Part shown: positions 1 to 6,778 of the stretch, piece after piece
Layout of the letters: each line of letters starts with the position of its first letter
Numbering within the stretch: position 1 is the stretch's first letter
Source of the DNA: Elusimicrobiota bacterium
GTDB lineage: Bacteria > Elusimicrobiota > Elusimicrobia > Elusimicrobiales > Elusimicrobiaceae
Reading direction: 5' to 3'
Assembly (NCBI GenBank): GCA_023398295.1
Contig: JAEWSL010000020.1
Location: 1 to 12,586 of the forward strand
Length of the DNA: 12,586 nucleotides
Position numbers and translations under genes: made by a program
The notes under the pieces: generated by a model
The model's database searches: none
Seen by the model: the letters and a program-made list of their open reading frames with translations, nothing else
What the model was told of the DNA's origin: nothing

Positions 1-362
1 CAATTGCCCGTGCCGCCGGTAAGTATTAAATCAAAACCGCGGCCCGAGTATAGTTTACTGGCGTTATCATTATAAATCTTCTCTTTGGGATTGGTAGTAA
101 GCCTTGTGTTCGGATCAAATGTGCTAAAGTATTGCCCGTATTTAGTGTAATACTGTCCCTGGCGCGTTTTGACCATATCTATTAAGTTTATGGCTTCCAC
201 TACGCGGGATTTGGCTACCGTCTTAGAATATAAAGGATAAGATATTGCGCTTAAAACCGCCACTATCATGACTACGACAAGCAACTCCGACAAAGTGAAC
301 CCCCGCCACTTGTTATTTAGAATTTTTCTGATACGACGTTTTGTTTTATAAATATAAAGCAT
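1..362 (-). CDS. type IV pilin-like / pseudopilin protein (3' end cut by window edge)
   Basis: Reading leftward from an ATG at 362, the frame stays open to the window edge and gives 120 residues; the C-terminus lies outside. Residues 1-21 form a basic leader, followed by the class III signal GFTLSELL (Gly21, Phe22, Glu26 as Glu+5). A hydrophobic helix spans about 23-43, then SYPLYSKTVAKSRVVEAI. This is the pattern cleaved and N-methylated by a prepilin peptidase (PilD) and assembled at the inner membrane into a type IV pilus or type II secretion pseudopilus. The body (YYTKYGQYF, then a GG-rich stretch) resembles Elusimicrobium pilin-like proteins, from memory. AAGGGG lies 8 bases before the ATG and supports this start; another ATG at 367 is in a different frame. 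Pilus versus pseudopilus cannot be told from this part. The family is well supported, the substrate role is not. Confidence 0.85.
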   Translation of the reverse strand, partial: MLYIYKTKRRIRKILNNKWRGFTLSELLVVVMIVAVLSAISYPLYSKTVAKSRVVEAINLIDMVKTRQGQYYTKYGQYFSTFDPNTRLTTNPKEKIYNDNASKLYSGRGFDLILTGGTGN

Positions 363-526
363 ACCATAACCCCTTTACAGCAGTTCTTTATGGCAGCTCA
401 GTAAGCAATAAAGTAATATTAAACGAAGAACGGCTCCCCTAGTAATAGTATATACGCAATAAGATAAAAATCAATGCCCGACAGAGCTGATTTGTTTGCT
501 TCCGCAATAACAGCAATACAATAAAG

Positions 527-550
527 GCCCGCATAAAATTTTATGCGAGC
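527..550 (-). promoter_or_regulatory. palindromic hairpin in the pilin upstream region
   Basis: CGCATAAAATTTTATGCG (530-547) is a perfect 18-base palindrome. The arms extend outward by two more Watson-Crick pairs past one odd position. In minus-strand RNA that position (C529/A548 on +) becomes a G-U wobble, so the full arm pairs only in the transcript heading for the pilin gene; in plus-strand RNA it is a C-A mismatch. A loosely U-rich stretch (CTTTATTGTATT) follows on the minus strand. It could be a leader hairpin or attenuator, or a dimeric regulator site. The rest of the 363-671 spacer shows only the two promoter candidates and no credible gene. Confidence 0.45.
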
Positions 551-605
551 AGAAGAGATTTCAAATTTAGCGATAATATAAGTTAAGTACTTCTCCCCTG
601 CAAAT

Positions 606-634
606 ATTATATACAAAAACGGCGCGGGACGCAA
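606..634 (-). promoter_or_regulatory. candidate sigma70 promoter for the pilin-like gene
   Basis: On the minus strand TTGCGT (634-629) is followed after 17 bases by a perfect TATAAT (611-606). The -35 matches consensus only in TTG. Transcription would start near 599, giving the pilin mRNA a leader of about 235 bases that includes the hairpin at 527-550. No better promoter is obvious closer to the gene. Confidence 0.4.
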
Positions 635-648
635 CGGCTCAAAAATAA

Positions 649-666
649 TATAATATGTCTTAGAGG
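649..666 (+). promoter_or_regulatory. -10 element and ribosome binding site of lpxK
   Basis: A perfect TATAAT at 649-654 lies 17 bases before the lpxK ATG, with TAGAGG (661-666) 5 bases before that ATG. The transcript would begin near 661, so the leader would be little more than the ribosome binding site. No convincing -35 is visible. Confidence 0.45.
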
Positions 667-671
667 TTTAT

Positions 672-1775
672 ATGACGTTTATAAAATTGAGAGAGAATTT
701 GCTTGCCTGCTTTTGGGGCAGAGCCTTTTTGAAAACGGCGGCTTTTTGTTACGGGGCTGCGGTAACGCTTATTTTGTTTGCCTATAAGAAAGGCTGGCTT
801 AAGGCAAAAAGCGTGTCTACGCGGGTTGTCTGCCTGGGTAATATAACGACGGGGGGCACCGGCAAAACAACGGCTGTTATGCTTGCCGCGGCGGAGCTGG
901 CAAAAAGGGGCGTGAGGGTATCGGTAGTTTCGCGCGGCTATAAAAGACAAGGAAAGAAAAACGAAGTTGCGGTTTTGTTTGACCAGGATTTGCTGAGCTG
1001 GCGGGAAAGCGGGGACGAACCTTATATGATAAGCCGTCTTTTGGCGCAGTATAAAGTGCCGGTTTTGGTTTGCGCAAAGCGTTATTTGGCCGCCCAAAAA
1101 GCGGTCAGCGAGTTTAAGAGCCAGGTTATATTGCTAGACGACGGCATGCAGCATCACCGTCTTAAAAGGGACGCCGATATCGCCCTTATTGACGCCAAAA
1201 ATCCCTTTGGCGGGGGGCAATTCTTACCGCTGGGCAACCTTAGGGAGCCTTTAAGCGCCCTCAAACGCGCAAGCCTTATAGTTCTTACACACAGCGATTT
1301 GGTGTCGGCGCGCGAGAAAGAAGACATAAAAGATAAAATCCGTCTGCTTAACGATGAAATTGAAATTATTGAAGCCGTCCATAAGCCCGCCTATTATTTT
1401 GACGTCCACACACGGCAGAAGCTGCCTTTGGAGGCGCTTTCCGGCGCGGCGGCCGCATTTTCCGGCATAGGGGAGCCTTCTTCCTTTGAAGACACTCTGC
1501 GCGCCCTGCGCCTTGACTTAAAGCAGATTTGGCGTTTTCCCGACCATAATAATTATGACGAGCAGGATTTGCATACTTTTGCGGCCGCGCGCGGCGCTAT
1601 GCCTTTGATTACCACTTTCAAGGATTTTGTGAAAATGCCCGAAGGCTGGCAGGATATCATAAAAGACAAATTTTACATTCTCGCTATAGATATGCAGTTT
1701 CAGGAGGAGCGCGCCATGAATATTTTTCTTAAAGTTTTGCAGCCTTCTCTTGTCCTTAAAACTTCCCAAAAATAA
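672..1775 (+). CDS. lpxK: tetraacyldisaccharide 4'-kinase LpxK
   Basis: LpxK phosphorylates the 4' position of the tetraacyldisaccharide 1-phosphate precursor with ATP to make lipid IVA, on the cytoplasmic face of the inner membrane. The 367-residue product is close to the usual family length. A hydrophobic, membrane-associating N-terminal helix covers about 15-38. The P-loop GNITTGGTGKTT is at 56-67, GDEP at about 114-117, and the family signature DDGMQHHRL at 156-164, which holds the acidic residues and histidine used in catalysis. IDAKNPFGGGQFLPLGNLREP (about 173-193) is also typical, though broken here by no insertions. The ATG has TAGAGG 5 bases upstream. The gene converges on a glycosyltransferase operon, with only 26 bases between the two stop codons. 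It implies a lipid A outer membrane. Confidence 0.95.
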   Translation: MTFIKLRENLLACFWGRAFLKTAAFCYGAAVTLILFAYKKGWLKAKSVSTRVVCLGNITTGGTGKTTAVMLAAAELAKRGVRVSVVSRGYKRQGKKNEVAVLFDQDLLSWRESGDEPYMISRLLAQYKVPVLVCAKRYLAAQKAVSEFKSQVILLDDGMQHHRLKRDADIALIDAKNPFGGGQFLPLGNLREPLSALKRASLIVLTHSDLVSAREKEDIKDKIRLLNDEIEIIEAVHKPAYYFDVHTRQKLPLEALSGAAAAFSGIGEPSSFEDTLRALRLDLKQIWRFPDHNNYDEQDLHTFAAARGAMPLITTFKDFVKMPEGWQDIIKDKFYILAIDMQFQEERAMNIFLKVLQPSLVLKTSQK

Positions 1776-1801
1776 GAAGATATTTTTTAAGCCGCGCGGG
1801 T

Positions 1802-2968
1802 TTAAGCGCAGGGGGCTTTGGGCGCGTTGCTTTTATAAATATTGTCAAGCAAAGCTTTTACCGCTTCAAAAACCTTTGCGGGCGTTATGTTTTGCATACA
1901 GGCAAGGGTTTCGCATTCCCCGCGGAAGCACGGGCTGCATATAAGGCTAGGCCTTACGGCAAGATGTTTGCCGCTGAAGGAGGGCGTCCACGCCTCGGGG
2001 TGGTTTACGGTATGTATGGTAACGGTGGGCACGCCGACGGCAAGGGCCATATGTTTTGTGCCGCCGCAGCAGCCCACAAGCAGGTCAAGCGTGCTCAAAA
2101 GGGCAAAGAACTGATAGAGGTTGTTTGTCTTTGGCGCAAGCGTGATATAAGGGGGCATATTTTGCGTTACTTTTTGGGCGGCCTCAAATTCCCCCGGGCC
2201 GTAGAGAACTATTATTCTTGCGTCGTATTGGGCGTGAAGCAGGCGCGCCAGCTCCTGGAAATGTTCGTCGGGCCACTTTTTTGTTATGGCTTTGGGTGTA
2301 ACGTAAAAGGCAAAAAGTTTTTGGCCTTCTTTTGTTCTTAAATTTTCCGAGAATTTTTTTGCCCAGGCCCGCTGTTCTTCATTAAGATAATATTTGGCCA
2401 AAGGCGCGTGCTCGTCGGGCCATTTTAGGCCCAGCTGGCGCAGGACGTTAAGCTTCAAGTCCGGGTTATAAAGGACTTCCTGCGGATATCCGAAGCAGAA
2501 ATTATAGGCGTAAAATTTATGGAAGTTCTTTTCGTTTCCTATGCGCATGCGCGCGCCGCTTAAAGCGCAGATCATCGCCGAACGCGGATTGGAAAGATAA
2601 TCTATAATCCAGTTATATTTTCTTTTTCTTACTTCAAAAATTGATTTTATCGGGTGTTTATTGTCGTAAATTACGACTTCGTTTACATAGGGGTTATTTT
2701 GCAGCACCGGCGCACAGCGCGCCTGGGCCAAAACGTCAATTTTTGCGTCGGGGAAGTTGTATTTGAGGACCTGCAACACAGGCTCGCAGAGCATGACGTC
2801 GCCGATATCTTTTATTATTACGATTAAAATCTTTTTGCCCTTTTGGTTTATTTGCAGCCCGTCTTGGTTTTGAGCGGGCTGCCCGTCAGTTTCGTTTAAG
2901 TCTTCAGTTTCCTGCGCCGGCAGGTTTATATCTTGGCCTGCATTTTCGGTTTCAGTTATGTTTCCCAT
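1802..2968 (-). CDS. glycosyltransferase family 9 (heptosyltransferase-like), second gene of the pair
   Basis: This 388-residue protein resembles ADP-heptose:LPS heptosyltransferases (GT9, GT-B fold), which add heptose to the lipopolysaccharide core at the inner membrane. The N-terminal domain has KKILIVIIKDIGDVMLCEP (45-63) with the conserved GD (Asp57). The nucleotide-sugar domain has GCCGGTKHMALAVGVPT (299-315), and a C-terminal cysteine pattern (Cys344, 347, 352, 357, then MQNI) is common in GT9 proteins. Residues 1-44 are an extra hydrophilic tail rich in Glu, Asp, Gln and Asn. The ATG has AGGGGGG upstream, overlapping the stop codon of the preceding gene 14 bases away, so the two GT9 genes form an operon and may be translationally coupled. 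Donor and acceptor cannot be fixed from sequence; WaaC, WaaF and WaaQ types are all possible. Confidence 0.85.
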   Translation of the reverse strand: MGNITETENAGQDINLPAQETEDLNETDGQPAQNQDGLQINQKGKKILIVIIKDIGDVMLCEPVLQVLKYNFPDAKIDVLAQARCAPVLQNNPYVNEVVIYDNKHPIKSIFEVRKRKYNWIIDYLSNPRSAMICALSGARMRIGNEKNFHKFYAYNFCFGYPQEVLYNPDLKLNVLRQLGLKWPDEHAPLAKYYLNEEQRAWAKKFSENLRTKEGQKLFAFYVTPKAITKKWPDEHFQELARLLHAQYDARIIVLYGPGEFEAAQKVTQNMPPYITLAPKTNNLYQFFALLSTLDLLVGCCGGTKHMALAVGVPTVTIHTVNHPEAWTPSFSGKHLAVRPSLICSPCFRGECETLACMQNITPAKVFEAVKALLDNIYKSNAPKAPCA

Positions 2969-2982
2969 ATTGAAACGCCCCC

Positions 2983-3996
2983 CTAAAAGACATTTTTGCG
3001 CGGATTCAAGATGTCCTCTACTATTGTATCAAAAGTATTTTGCGTTTGCTGAAGGGAAATATTGTCAAGACAGGGATTGTGGCATAAATTGCCTTTGCAT
3101 TTTTTGCATTTTGGGGTTTCGGGCTCAAGCACGCGCACGCATTGGTCAAAGGGTTTTATGATTTTATCGCTTTCAAGCGCGGGATAAAATGCGATGGCGG
3201 GTTTGCCCAAAGCGGAGGCTATATGGGCCGGCGCGCTGTAGTTGGATATTATTATCTGCGCGCGGTTTAAGACGGCTATAAAATTGCTCAGGCCCATTTC
3301 TTCCCGTATTATAAAAGGTTTCTTTATGGAACGCCAGTAAATTTCGTTTGCCACGGAAAAACCTTTTTTGTCGGAGCATATCAAAAGTATTTTAAGCGTC
3401 GGATATTTGATTTGGATTTTGTCTATAAGCTGGGCGTATTTTTGTTTAGGCCAGTTAAGAAACTTATCGGGGGAAGCGGGGTGTATGCATATAAAGGCGT
3501 CTTTTGGCATAATGCCGATGTCATAGAGATATTTTGCGGCGCGCTCGTCTTCTTTTTTTGAAACATGCAAAACCTGCTTTGCGGGGAAAGAAAATATAAA
3601 CAGCGGCGCTAAAATCTGCGACCAAAGTTTTGCTTTGTGCGCGCTTTGCGGCGGGGGCAGTTTGGGCGTATCGGTCATAAAAAGCGGGGTGTAGAAATTT
3701 TGCGGCGCAATGCGCCTTTTAATGCGGCATAAAAAAAGCAGCAGCGCCGTGGAAAAAGAGGGGGTAAACATAATTGCAAGGTCAAAGTTTTCGCTGCGTA
3801 TTTTCTTAAATGCGGGTAAAAAGCTTTGCGGTCTTAAAATCTGTTCCACGTTGGGGTTATTGTTGAATATATCGGGCTTATTTGTCAGTACGGTAACCTG
3901 CGCCTGCGGCAGATTTTTCTTTAGAATTGAAAGGGCAGGCGTTGCGCAAAGAACCTGAGCAAAATTACCCGTTGCGATAAGCAGAACGTTAGTCAT
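2983..3996 (-). CDS. glycosyltransferase family 9-like protein, first gene of the pair
   Basis: This 337-residue protein has GT9 architecture: an N-terminal Rossmann domain (VLLIATGNFAQVLCATPAL, 4-22), a C-terminal donor domain with NYSAPAHIASALGKPAIAFY (252-271), and a cysteine cluster (297, 300, 305, 309) like that of its neighbour. It probably acts in lipopolysaccharide core assembly. Odd features: the conserved GD near the N-terminus, whose Asp is the proposed catalytic base in WaaC (Asp13), reads Gly10-Asn11 here, and the donor motif D-x-G-x-x-H reads N-Y-S-A-P-A-H. It may be a divergent or impaired transferase. The start is fixed by an in-frame stop just upstream. No Shine-Dalgarno lies at normal spacing; GGAGG is 18 bases away and precedes the -10 element. 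The next gene starts 14 bases beyond its stop. Confidence 0.8.
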   Translation of the reverse strand: MTNVLLIATGNFAQVLCATPALSILKKNLPQAQVTVLTNKPDIFNNNPNVEQILRPQSFLPAFKKIRSENFDLAIMFTPSFSTALLLFLCRIKRRIAPQNFYTPLFMTDTPKLPPPQSAHKAKLWSQILAPLFIFSFPAKQVLHVSKKEDERAAKYLYDIGIMPKDAFICIHPASPDKFLNWPKQKYAQLIDKIQIKYPTLKILLICSDKKGFSVANEIYWRSIKKPFIIREEMGLSNFIAVLNRAQIIISNYSAPAHIASALGKPAIAFYPALESDKIIKPFDQCVRVLEPETPKCKKCKGNLCHNPCLDNISLQQTQNTFDTIVEDILNPRKNVF

Positions 3997-4002
3997 AGGT
4001 AT

Positions 4003-4031
4003 ATTTTAGCAAAAACCTCCTTTTATGGAAA
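4003..4031 (-). promoter_or_regulatory. extended -10 promoter of the GT9 operon, predicted leaderless
   Basis: Minus strand TGCTAAAAT (4011-4003) is an extended -10 element; TTTCCA, a 4/6 match to the -35 consensus, lies 17 bases upstream of the hexamer. Only six bases (ATACCT) separate the -10 from the ATG at 3996, which places +1 on or next to the A of the start codon. Confidence 0.6.
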
Positions 4032-4063
4032 AGTGCAGGCAAAATATGTTGCGGCTCAGACGT

Positions 4064-4831
4064 TTAGAGGGCAATATCAATACCCACGGGCGCATGGTCG
4101 GAGCCGTAAACATCGCCTAAAATATAAGCGTTTTTTATAAGTTTGGCCGCTTTTGCGTCGGTCATAAAATAATCAAGCCGCCAGCCCACATTCCTTTCGC
4201 GCGCGGCGGTTTTATAATCCCACCACGTATATTGGCGCGGCTCTTTATTAAATTGGCGGAATACGTCAATTAAACCTTGGGTGAAAAATTTATCAAGCCA
4301 CGCGCGCTCCTCCGGCAGGAACCCTGTGGTTTTCTGGTTTGCTTCGGGGTGTTCAAGGTCAATGGGCTTATGGGCGGTGTTTACGTCCCCGCAGGAAATC
4401 AGCATTTTTTTCTTGGAGAGTTTTTTGCATAAATCCAAAAATGCGGCGTAATAGCGCAGTTTATAATCTACGCGCTGCGGGCCCTGCCCGCCGTTGGGGA
4501 AGTAAACCGTGATAAAATAAAACTTCGTATACTCAAGCAGAATAAAACGGCCTTCTTTATCAAATTCCTCGCTGCCTAAAGAGAAAGAAACGTTAAGAGG
4601 TTTTTCTTTTGTATATACGGCGACGCCGCTGTATCCTTTGCGCTCGGGTTCGGAGATGTAAAAATTATAGTCTTTTACGGAAAGCAGGCTTTCGGGCAGC
4701 TGCTCGCGGCGGGCTTTAGTTTCCTGCAAGGCCAAAATATCGGGGGAGGTTTTTACAAACCACTCCAAAAATCCCTTTTTCTCTACGGCGCGAAGCCCGT
4801 TTACGTTCCAGGAAAGAAACCTCTTCATCAT
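4064..4831 (-). CDS. xthA: exodeoxyribonuclease III family AP endonuclease
   Basis: A 255-residue enzyme of the ExoIII/ExoA family: it incises DNA at abasic sites and trims 3' ends in base-excision repair. The endonuclease/exonuclease/phosphatase fold is covered end to end: SWNVNGLRA (7-15), LQETKA (35-40, metal-binding Glu37), PERKGYSGVAVY (62-73), VYFPNGGQ (109-116), CGDVNTAH (147-154, Asp149 and Asn151), YTWWDY and NVGWRLDYF (201-222), and GSDHAPV (243-249, Asp245/His246). No catalytic residue is missing. Two ATGs (4831 and 4828) stand side by side; neither has a Shine-Dalgarno, and the first lies seven bases after an extended -10. It diverges from metK. Family assignment is firm; whether exonuclease or AP endonuclease activity dominates is not visible. 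Confidence 0.95.
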   Translation of the reverse strand: MMKRFLSWNVNGLRAVEKKGFLEWFVKTSPDILALQETKARREQLPESLLSVKDYNFYISEPERKGYSGVAVYTKEKPLNVSFSLGSEEFDKEGRFILLEYTKFYFITVYFPNGGQGPQRVDYKLRYYAAFLDLCKKLSKKKMLISCGDVNTAHKPIDLEHPEANQKTTGFLPEERAWLDKFFTQGLIDVFRQFNKEPRQYTWWDYKTAARERNVGWRLDYFMTDAKAAKLIKNAYILGDVYGSDHAPVGIDIAL

Positions 4832-4834
4832 AAA

Positions 4835-4847
4835 TGATATAATAGCA
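4835..4847. promoter_or_regulatory. overlapping divergent extended -10 elements for xthA and metK
   Basis: On the plus strand TGATATAAT (4835-4843) is a perfect extended -10. On the minus strand TGCTATTAT (4847-4839) is another. The hexamers share 4839-4843, so polymerase can presumably serve only one direction at a time. The rightward start near 4850 gives metK a leader of about 57 bases. The leftward start falls at or one base before the first xthA ATG. No clear -35 is seen on either side. Confidence 0.6.
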
Positions 4848-4906
4848 TTTTAGGCGTTGCTCTTTGCCCGTTTTTCAAATTTAATAGATAAAAAGAGGCT
4901 TTGTAT

Positions 4907-6067
4907 ATGAGAAAAGGAAAATATTTTTTAACTTCGGAAGCAGTGTCTGAAGGGCACCCCGATAAACTCTGCGATCAGGTTTCCGACGCGGTTTTGGACG
5001 CTATTTTAGCCAAAGATAAATTTGCCCGCGTGGCCTGCGAGTGTTATGTTACGCGCGGGCTTATTATCGTCGGGGGGGAGATAACCACCTCCACCTGGGT
5101 TGATATTGATAAAATAGCGCGCGATACGGTAAAAAACGTCGGCTACGACGATATAAAATACGGGTTTAACTATCACACCTGCTCCGTCGTCAATATTATC
5201 GGCAAACAGTCGCCCGACATAAGCCAGGGGGTAAACGTGGGCGGCGCGGGCGACCAGGGTTTTATGGTCGGCTACGCCTGCGACGAAACGCCGGAACTTA
5301 TGCCGCTTCCTCTTCAGCTTGCAAATAAAATTTTGATACATTTGGCCGAACTCAGAAGAAGCCGCGCGCTGCCTTATATCGGGCCGGATTCCAAATCCCA
5401 GGTTACCGTGGAATATCATGATGGCAAACCCGCGCGCGTTGACACGGTTGTTTTATCTACTCAGCACACCGAAGAAATTTTGGATAAAAGCGGCAAACAA
5501 ATTACCGAAGCCGCGCGCAAAGAACTTATTGCCAAGGCAATTTTGCCCGTGCTGGGCAAATGGACCGACGCCCAAACAAAATATTTGATTAATCCAACGG
5601 GCAAATTTGTAATTGGCGGGCCGCAGAGCGACACGGGCGTAACCGGCAGGAAAATTATCGCCGACACTTACGGCGGCCGCTGCGCGCACGGCGGCGGGGC
5701 TTTTAGCGGCAAGGACGCTACAAAAGTGGACCGCTCGGCGGCGTATTTGGCGCGCTATATCGCAAAGAACGTCGTTGCCGCGGGTTTGGCAAAAGAGTGC
5801 ACGGTGCATATCGCCTACGCCATAGGCAGGGCCGAGCCGGTGGGTTTTTATCTTGACACTTCGGGCACGGGAATCGTGCCGGACGACGCTTTAAGCGCCG
5901 CCTGTCAAAAACTTTTTAAGATGACGCCGCGCGCCATAATTGAACAGTTTAACCTGCGCCGTCCCATTTATAAAAAGACGGCCGTTTACGGTCATTTTGG
6001 CAGGGACGGCTTTGCCTGGGAAAAAACGGATAAAGCCAAAACTCTTGCCGCAATGTTTAAGAAATAA
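4907..6067 (+). CDS. metK: S-adenosylmethionine synthetase
   Basis: MetK makes S-adenosylmethionine from methionine and ATP in the cytoplasm; SAM feeds methyltransferases such as RsmI encoded further right. The protein is 386 residues, normal for the family. Visible motifs: TSEAVSEGHPDK (9-20, His17 and Asp19 of the active site), GAGDQGFMVGYACDETPELMP in the central part, GGPQSDTGVTGRKII, and the glycine-rich AHGGGAFSGKDATKVDRSAAY-type loop, all intact. I chose ATG 4907 over the in-frame TTG at 4901 because AGAGG (4894-4898) is 8 bases from the ATG but only 2 from the TTG. The gene is monocistronic: its promoter is in the spacer shared with xthA and a strong terminator follows 17 bases after its stop. 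I see no SAM riboswitch; the leader is too short. Confidence 0.97.
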   Translation: MRKGKYFLTSEAVSEGHPDKLCDQVSDAVLDAILAKDKFARVACECYVTRGLIIVGGEITTSTWVDIDKIARDTVKNVGYDDIKYGFNYHTCSVVNIIGKQSPDISQGVNVGGAGDQGFMVGYACDETPELMPLPLQLANKILIHLAELRRSRALPYIGPDSKSQVTVEYHDGKPARVDTVVLSTQHTEEILDKSGKQITEAARKELIAKAILPVLGKWTDAQTKYLINPTGKFVIGGPQSDTGVTGRKIIADTYGGRCAHGGGAFSGKDATKVDRSAAYLARYIAKNVVAAGLAKECTVHIAYAIGRAEPVGFYLDTSGTGIVPDDALSAACQKLFKMTPRAIIEQFNLRRPIYKKTAVYGHFGRDGFAWEKTDKAKTLAAMFKK

Positions 6068-6084
6068 GTTTGAATAAGACTGTA

Positions 6085-6120
6085 AAAAACGGACGGCTTA
6101 ATTTTAAGCCGTCCGTTTTT
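6085..6120. terminator. bidirectional intrinsic terminator between metK and thiN
   Basis: A perfect inverted repeat: AAAAACGGACGGCTTAA (6085-6101) pairs with its complement at 6104-6120, with a tiny AT-rich loop. The arms carry an A-run and a T-run, so RNA from either strand has a GC-rich stem followed by uridines. It fits the convergent arrangement, ending metK rightward and the symporter-thiN unit leftward. Confidence 0.92.
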
Positions 6121-6136
6121 AATTTGCGAGTTTAGG

Positions 6137-6778
6137 TTAAACTGTTGAGTAAATAAGCAGTTTGCCGCACTTAAAACTTATTTCAAAATTATCTTTAAGC
6201 GCAACGTTGCTCACGGCGCTTTGCCCCGTTTCTAAGACGGCGTTTTTAAGCGGATATTTAAGATTTTTTAAGGTAAGCCCGTTTACTTTTCCCTGCGGTA
6301 TCAAAGAAACGCGCGCGCCCGCTTTACACTTAAACGCGCGGCGATATCCTGCCCTTGTCGCGCGCGCGGGGATAACCTGCCAGTCTTTGCCTTTTACCGA
6401 AATATCAATTTGCTTTGCGTGCGCAAATACGGAAGAAAAATTGCTTAAGGTAAAATCAAGCCTGCCTCCGCATGCGCAGATAATTACCGCTTTTTTAACT
6501 TCAAGCCAGGCGGCAAAATCAAGGCCTTTTTCAAGGTCGGTATTATCCTGGCGGTCAATTTTAATTAAGCGTTCTTCGCCCATGATTTCCTTTGCTTTCT
6601 CGGTAATGCTGTCCAAATCCCCCAAGACTAAATCGGGCGTGATTTTGGCGGCAAGGCAGATATCGGCCCCGCCGTCAAGCGCTAAAACAAAGTCGGCCGC
6701 TTTGGCTTCTTTTTTAATAAAAGAGGCGTTTTCTTTTTGTCCGCCGCAGACGAGTAAAATTTTTTCAATTTCTTTCAT
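6137..6778 (-). CDS. thiN: thiamine pyrophosphokinase
   Basis: Thiamine pyrophosphokinase transfers pyrophosphate from ATP to thiamine, giving the cofactor thiamine diphosphate in one step and so serving salvage of imported thiamine. The 213 residues match bacterial family length. Motifs: LALDGGAD (32-39), PDLVLGDLDSI (48-58) with the metal-binding acidic residues, DNTDLEK (78-84), GGRLDFTLSN (104-113; Phe109 stands where many relatives have His), and SAVSNVAL (187-194) in the C-terminal thiamine-binding domain. The ATG lies inside the end of the symporter gene (14-base overlap), so it is probably co-transcribed and coupled with it, though an extended -10 at 6802-6810 could give a second transcript. 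I see no clear Shine-Dalgarno. Confident in family. Confidence 0.93.
   Translation of the reverse strand: MKEIEKILLVCGGQKENASFIKKEAKAADFVLALDGGADICLAAKITPDLVLGDLDSITEKAKEIMGEERLIKIDRQDNTDLEKGLDFAAWLEVKKAVIICACGGRLDFTLSNFSSVFAHAKQIDISVKGKDWQVIPARATRAGYRRAFKCKAGARVSLIPQGKVNGLTLKNLKYPLKNAVLETGQSAVSNVALKDNFEISFKCGKLLIYSTV

Noticed and set aside
419..634. 71-residue frame in the pilin upstream spacer
   Set aside because: It begins with TTG without a ribosome binding site and resembles nothing. The start coincides with the candidate -35 box of a promoter.
1776..1801. Terminator between lpxK and the GT9 operon
   Set aside because: CCGCGCGG is palindromic but leaves no loop, and the flanking pairing is interrupted; too weak to call.
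1892..2341. 149-residue plus-strand frame opposite the second GT9 gene
   Set aside because: It is antisense to a well-supported glycosyltransferase and has no recognisable features or ribosome binding site.
4014..4020. GGAGG as the Shine-Dalgarno of the first GT9 gene
   Set aside because: It is 18 bases from the ATG, an in-frame stop lies between, and it precedes the -10 element, so it would not be in the mRNA if that promoter is used.
4848..4906. SAM riboswitch ahead of metK
   Set aside because: The predicted leader is about 57 bases, too short for the common SAM-I fold, and I see no paired core.
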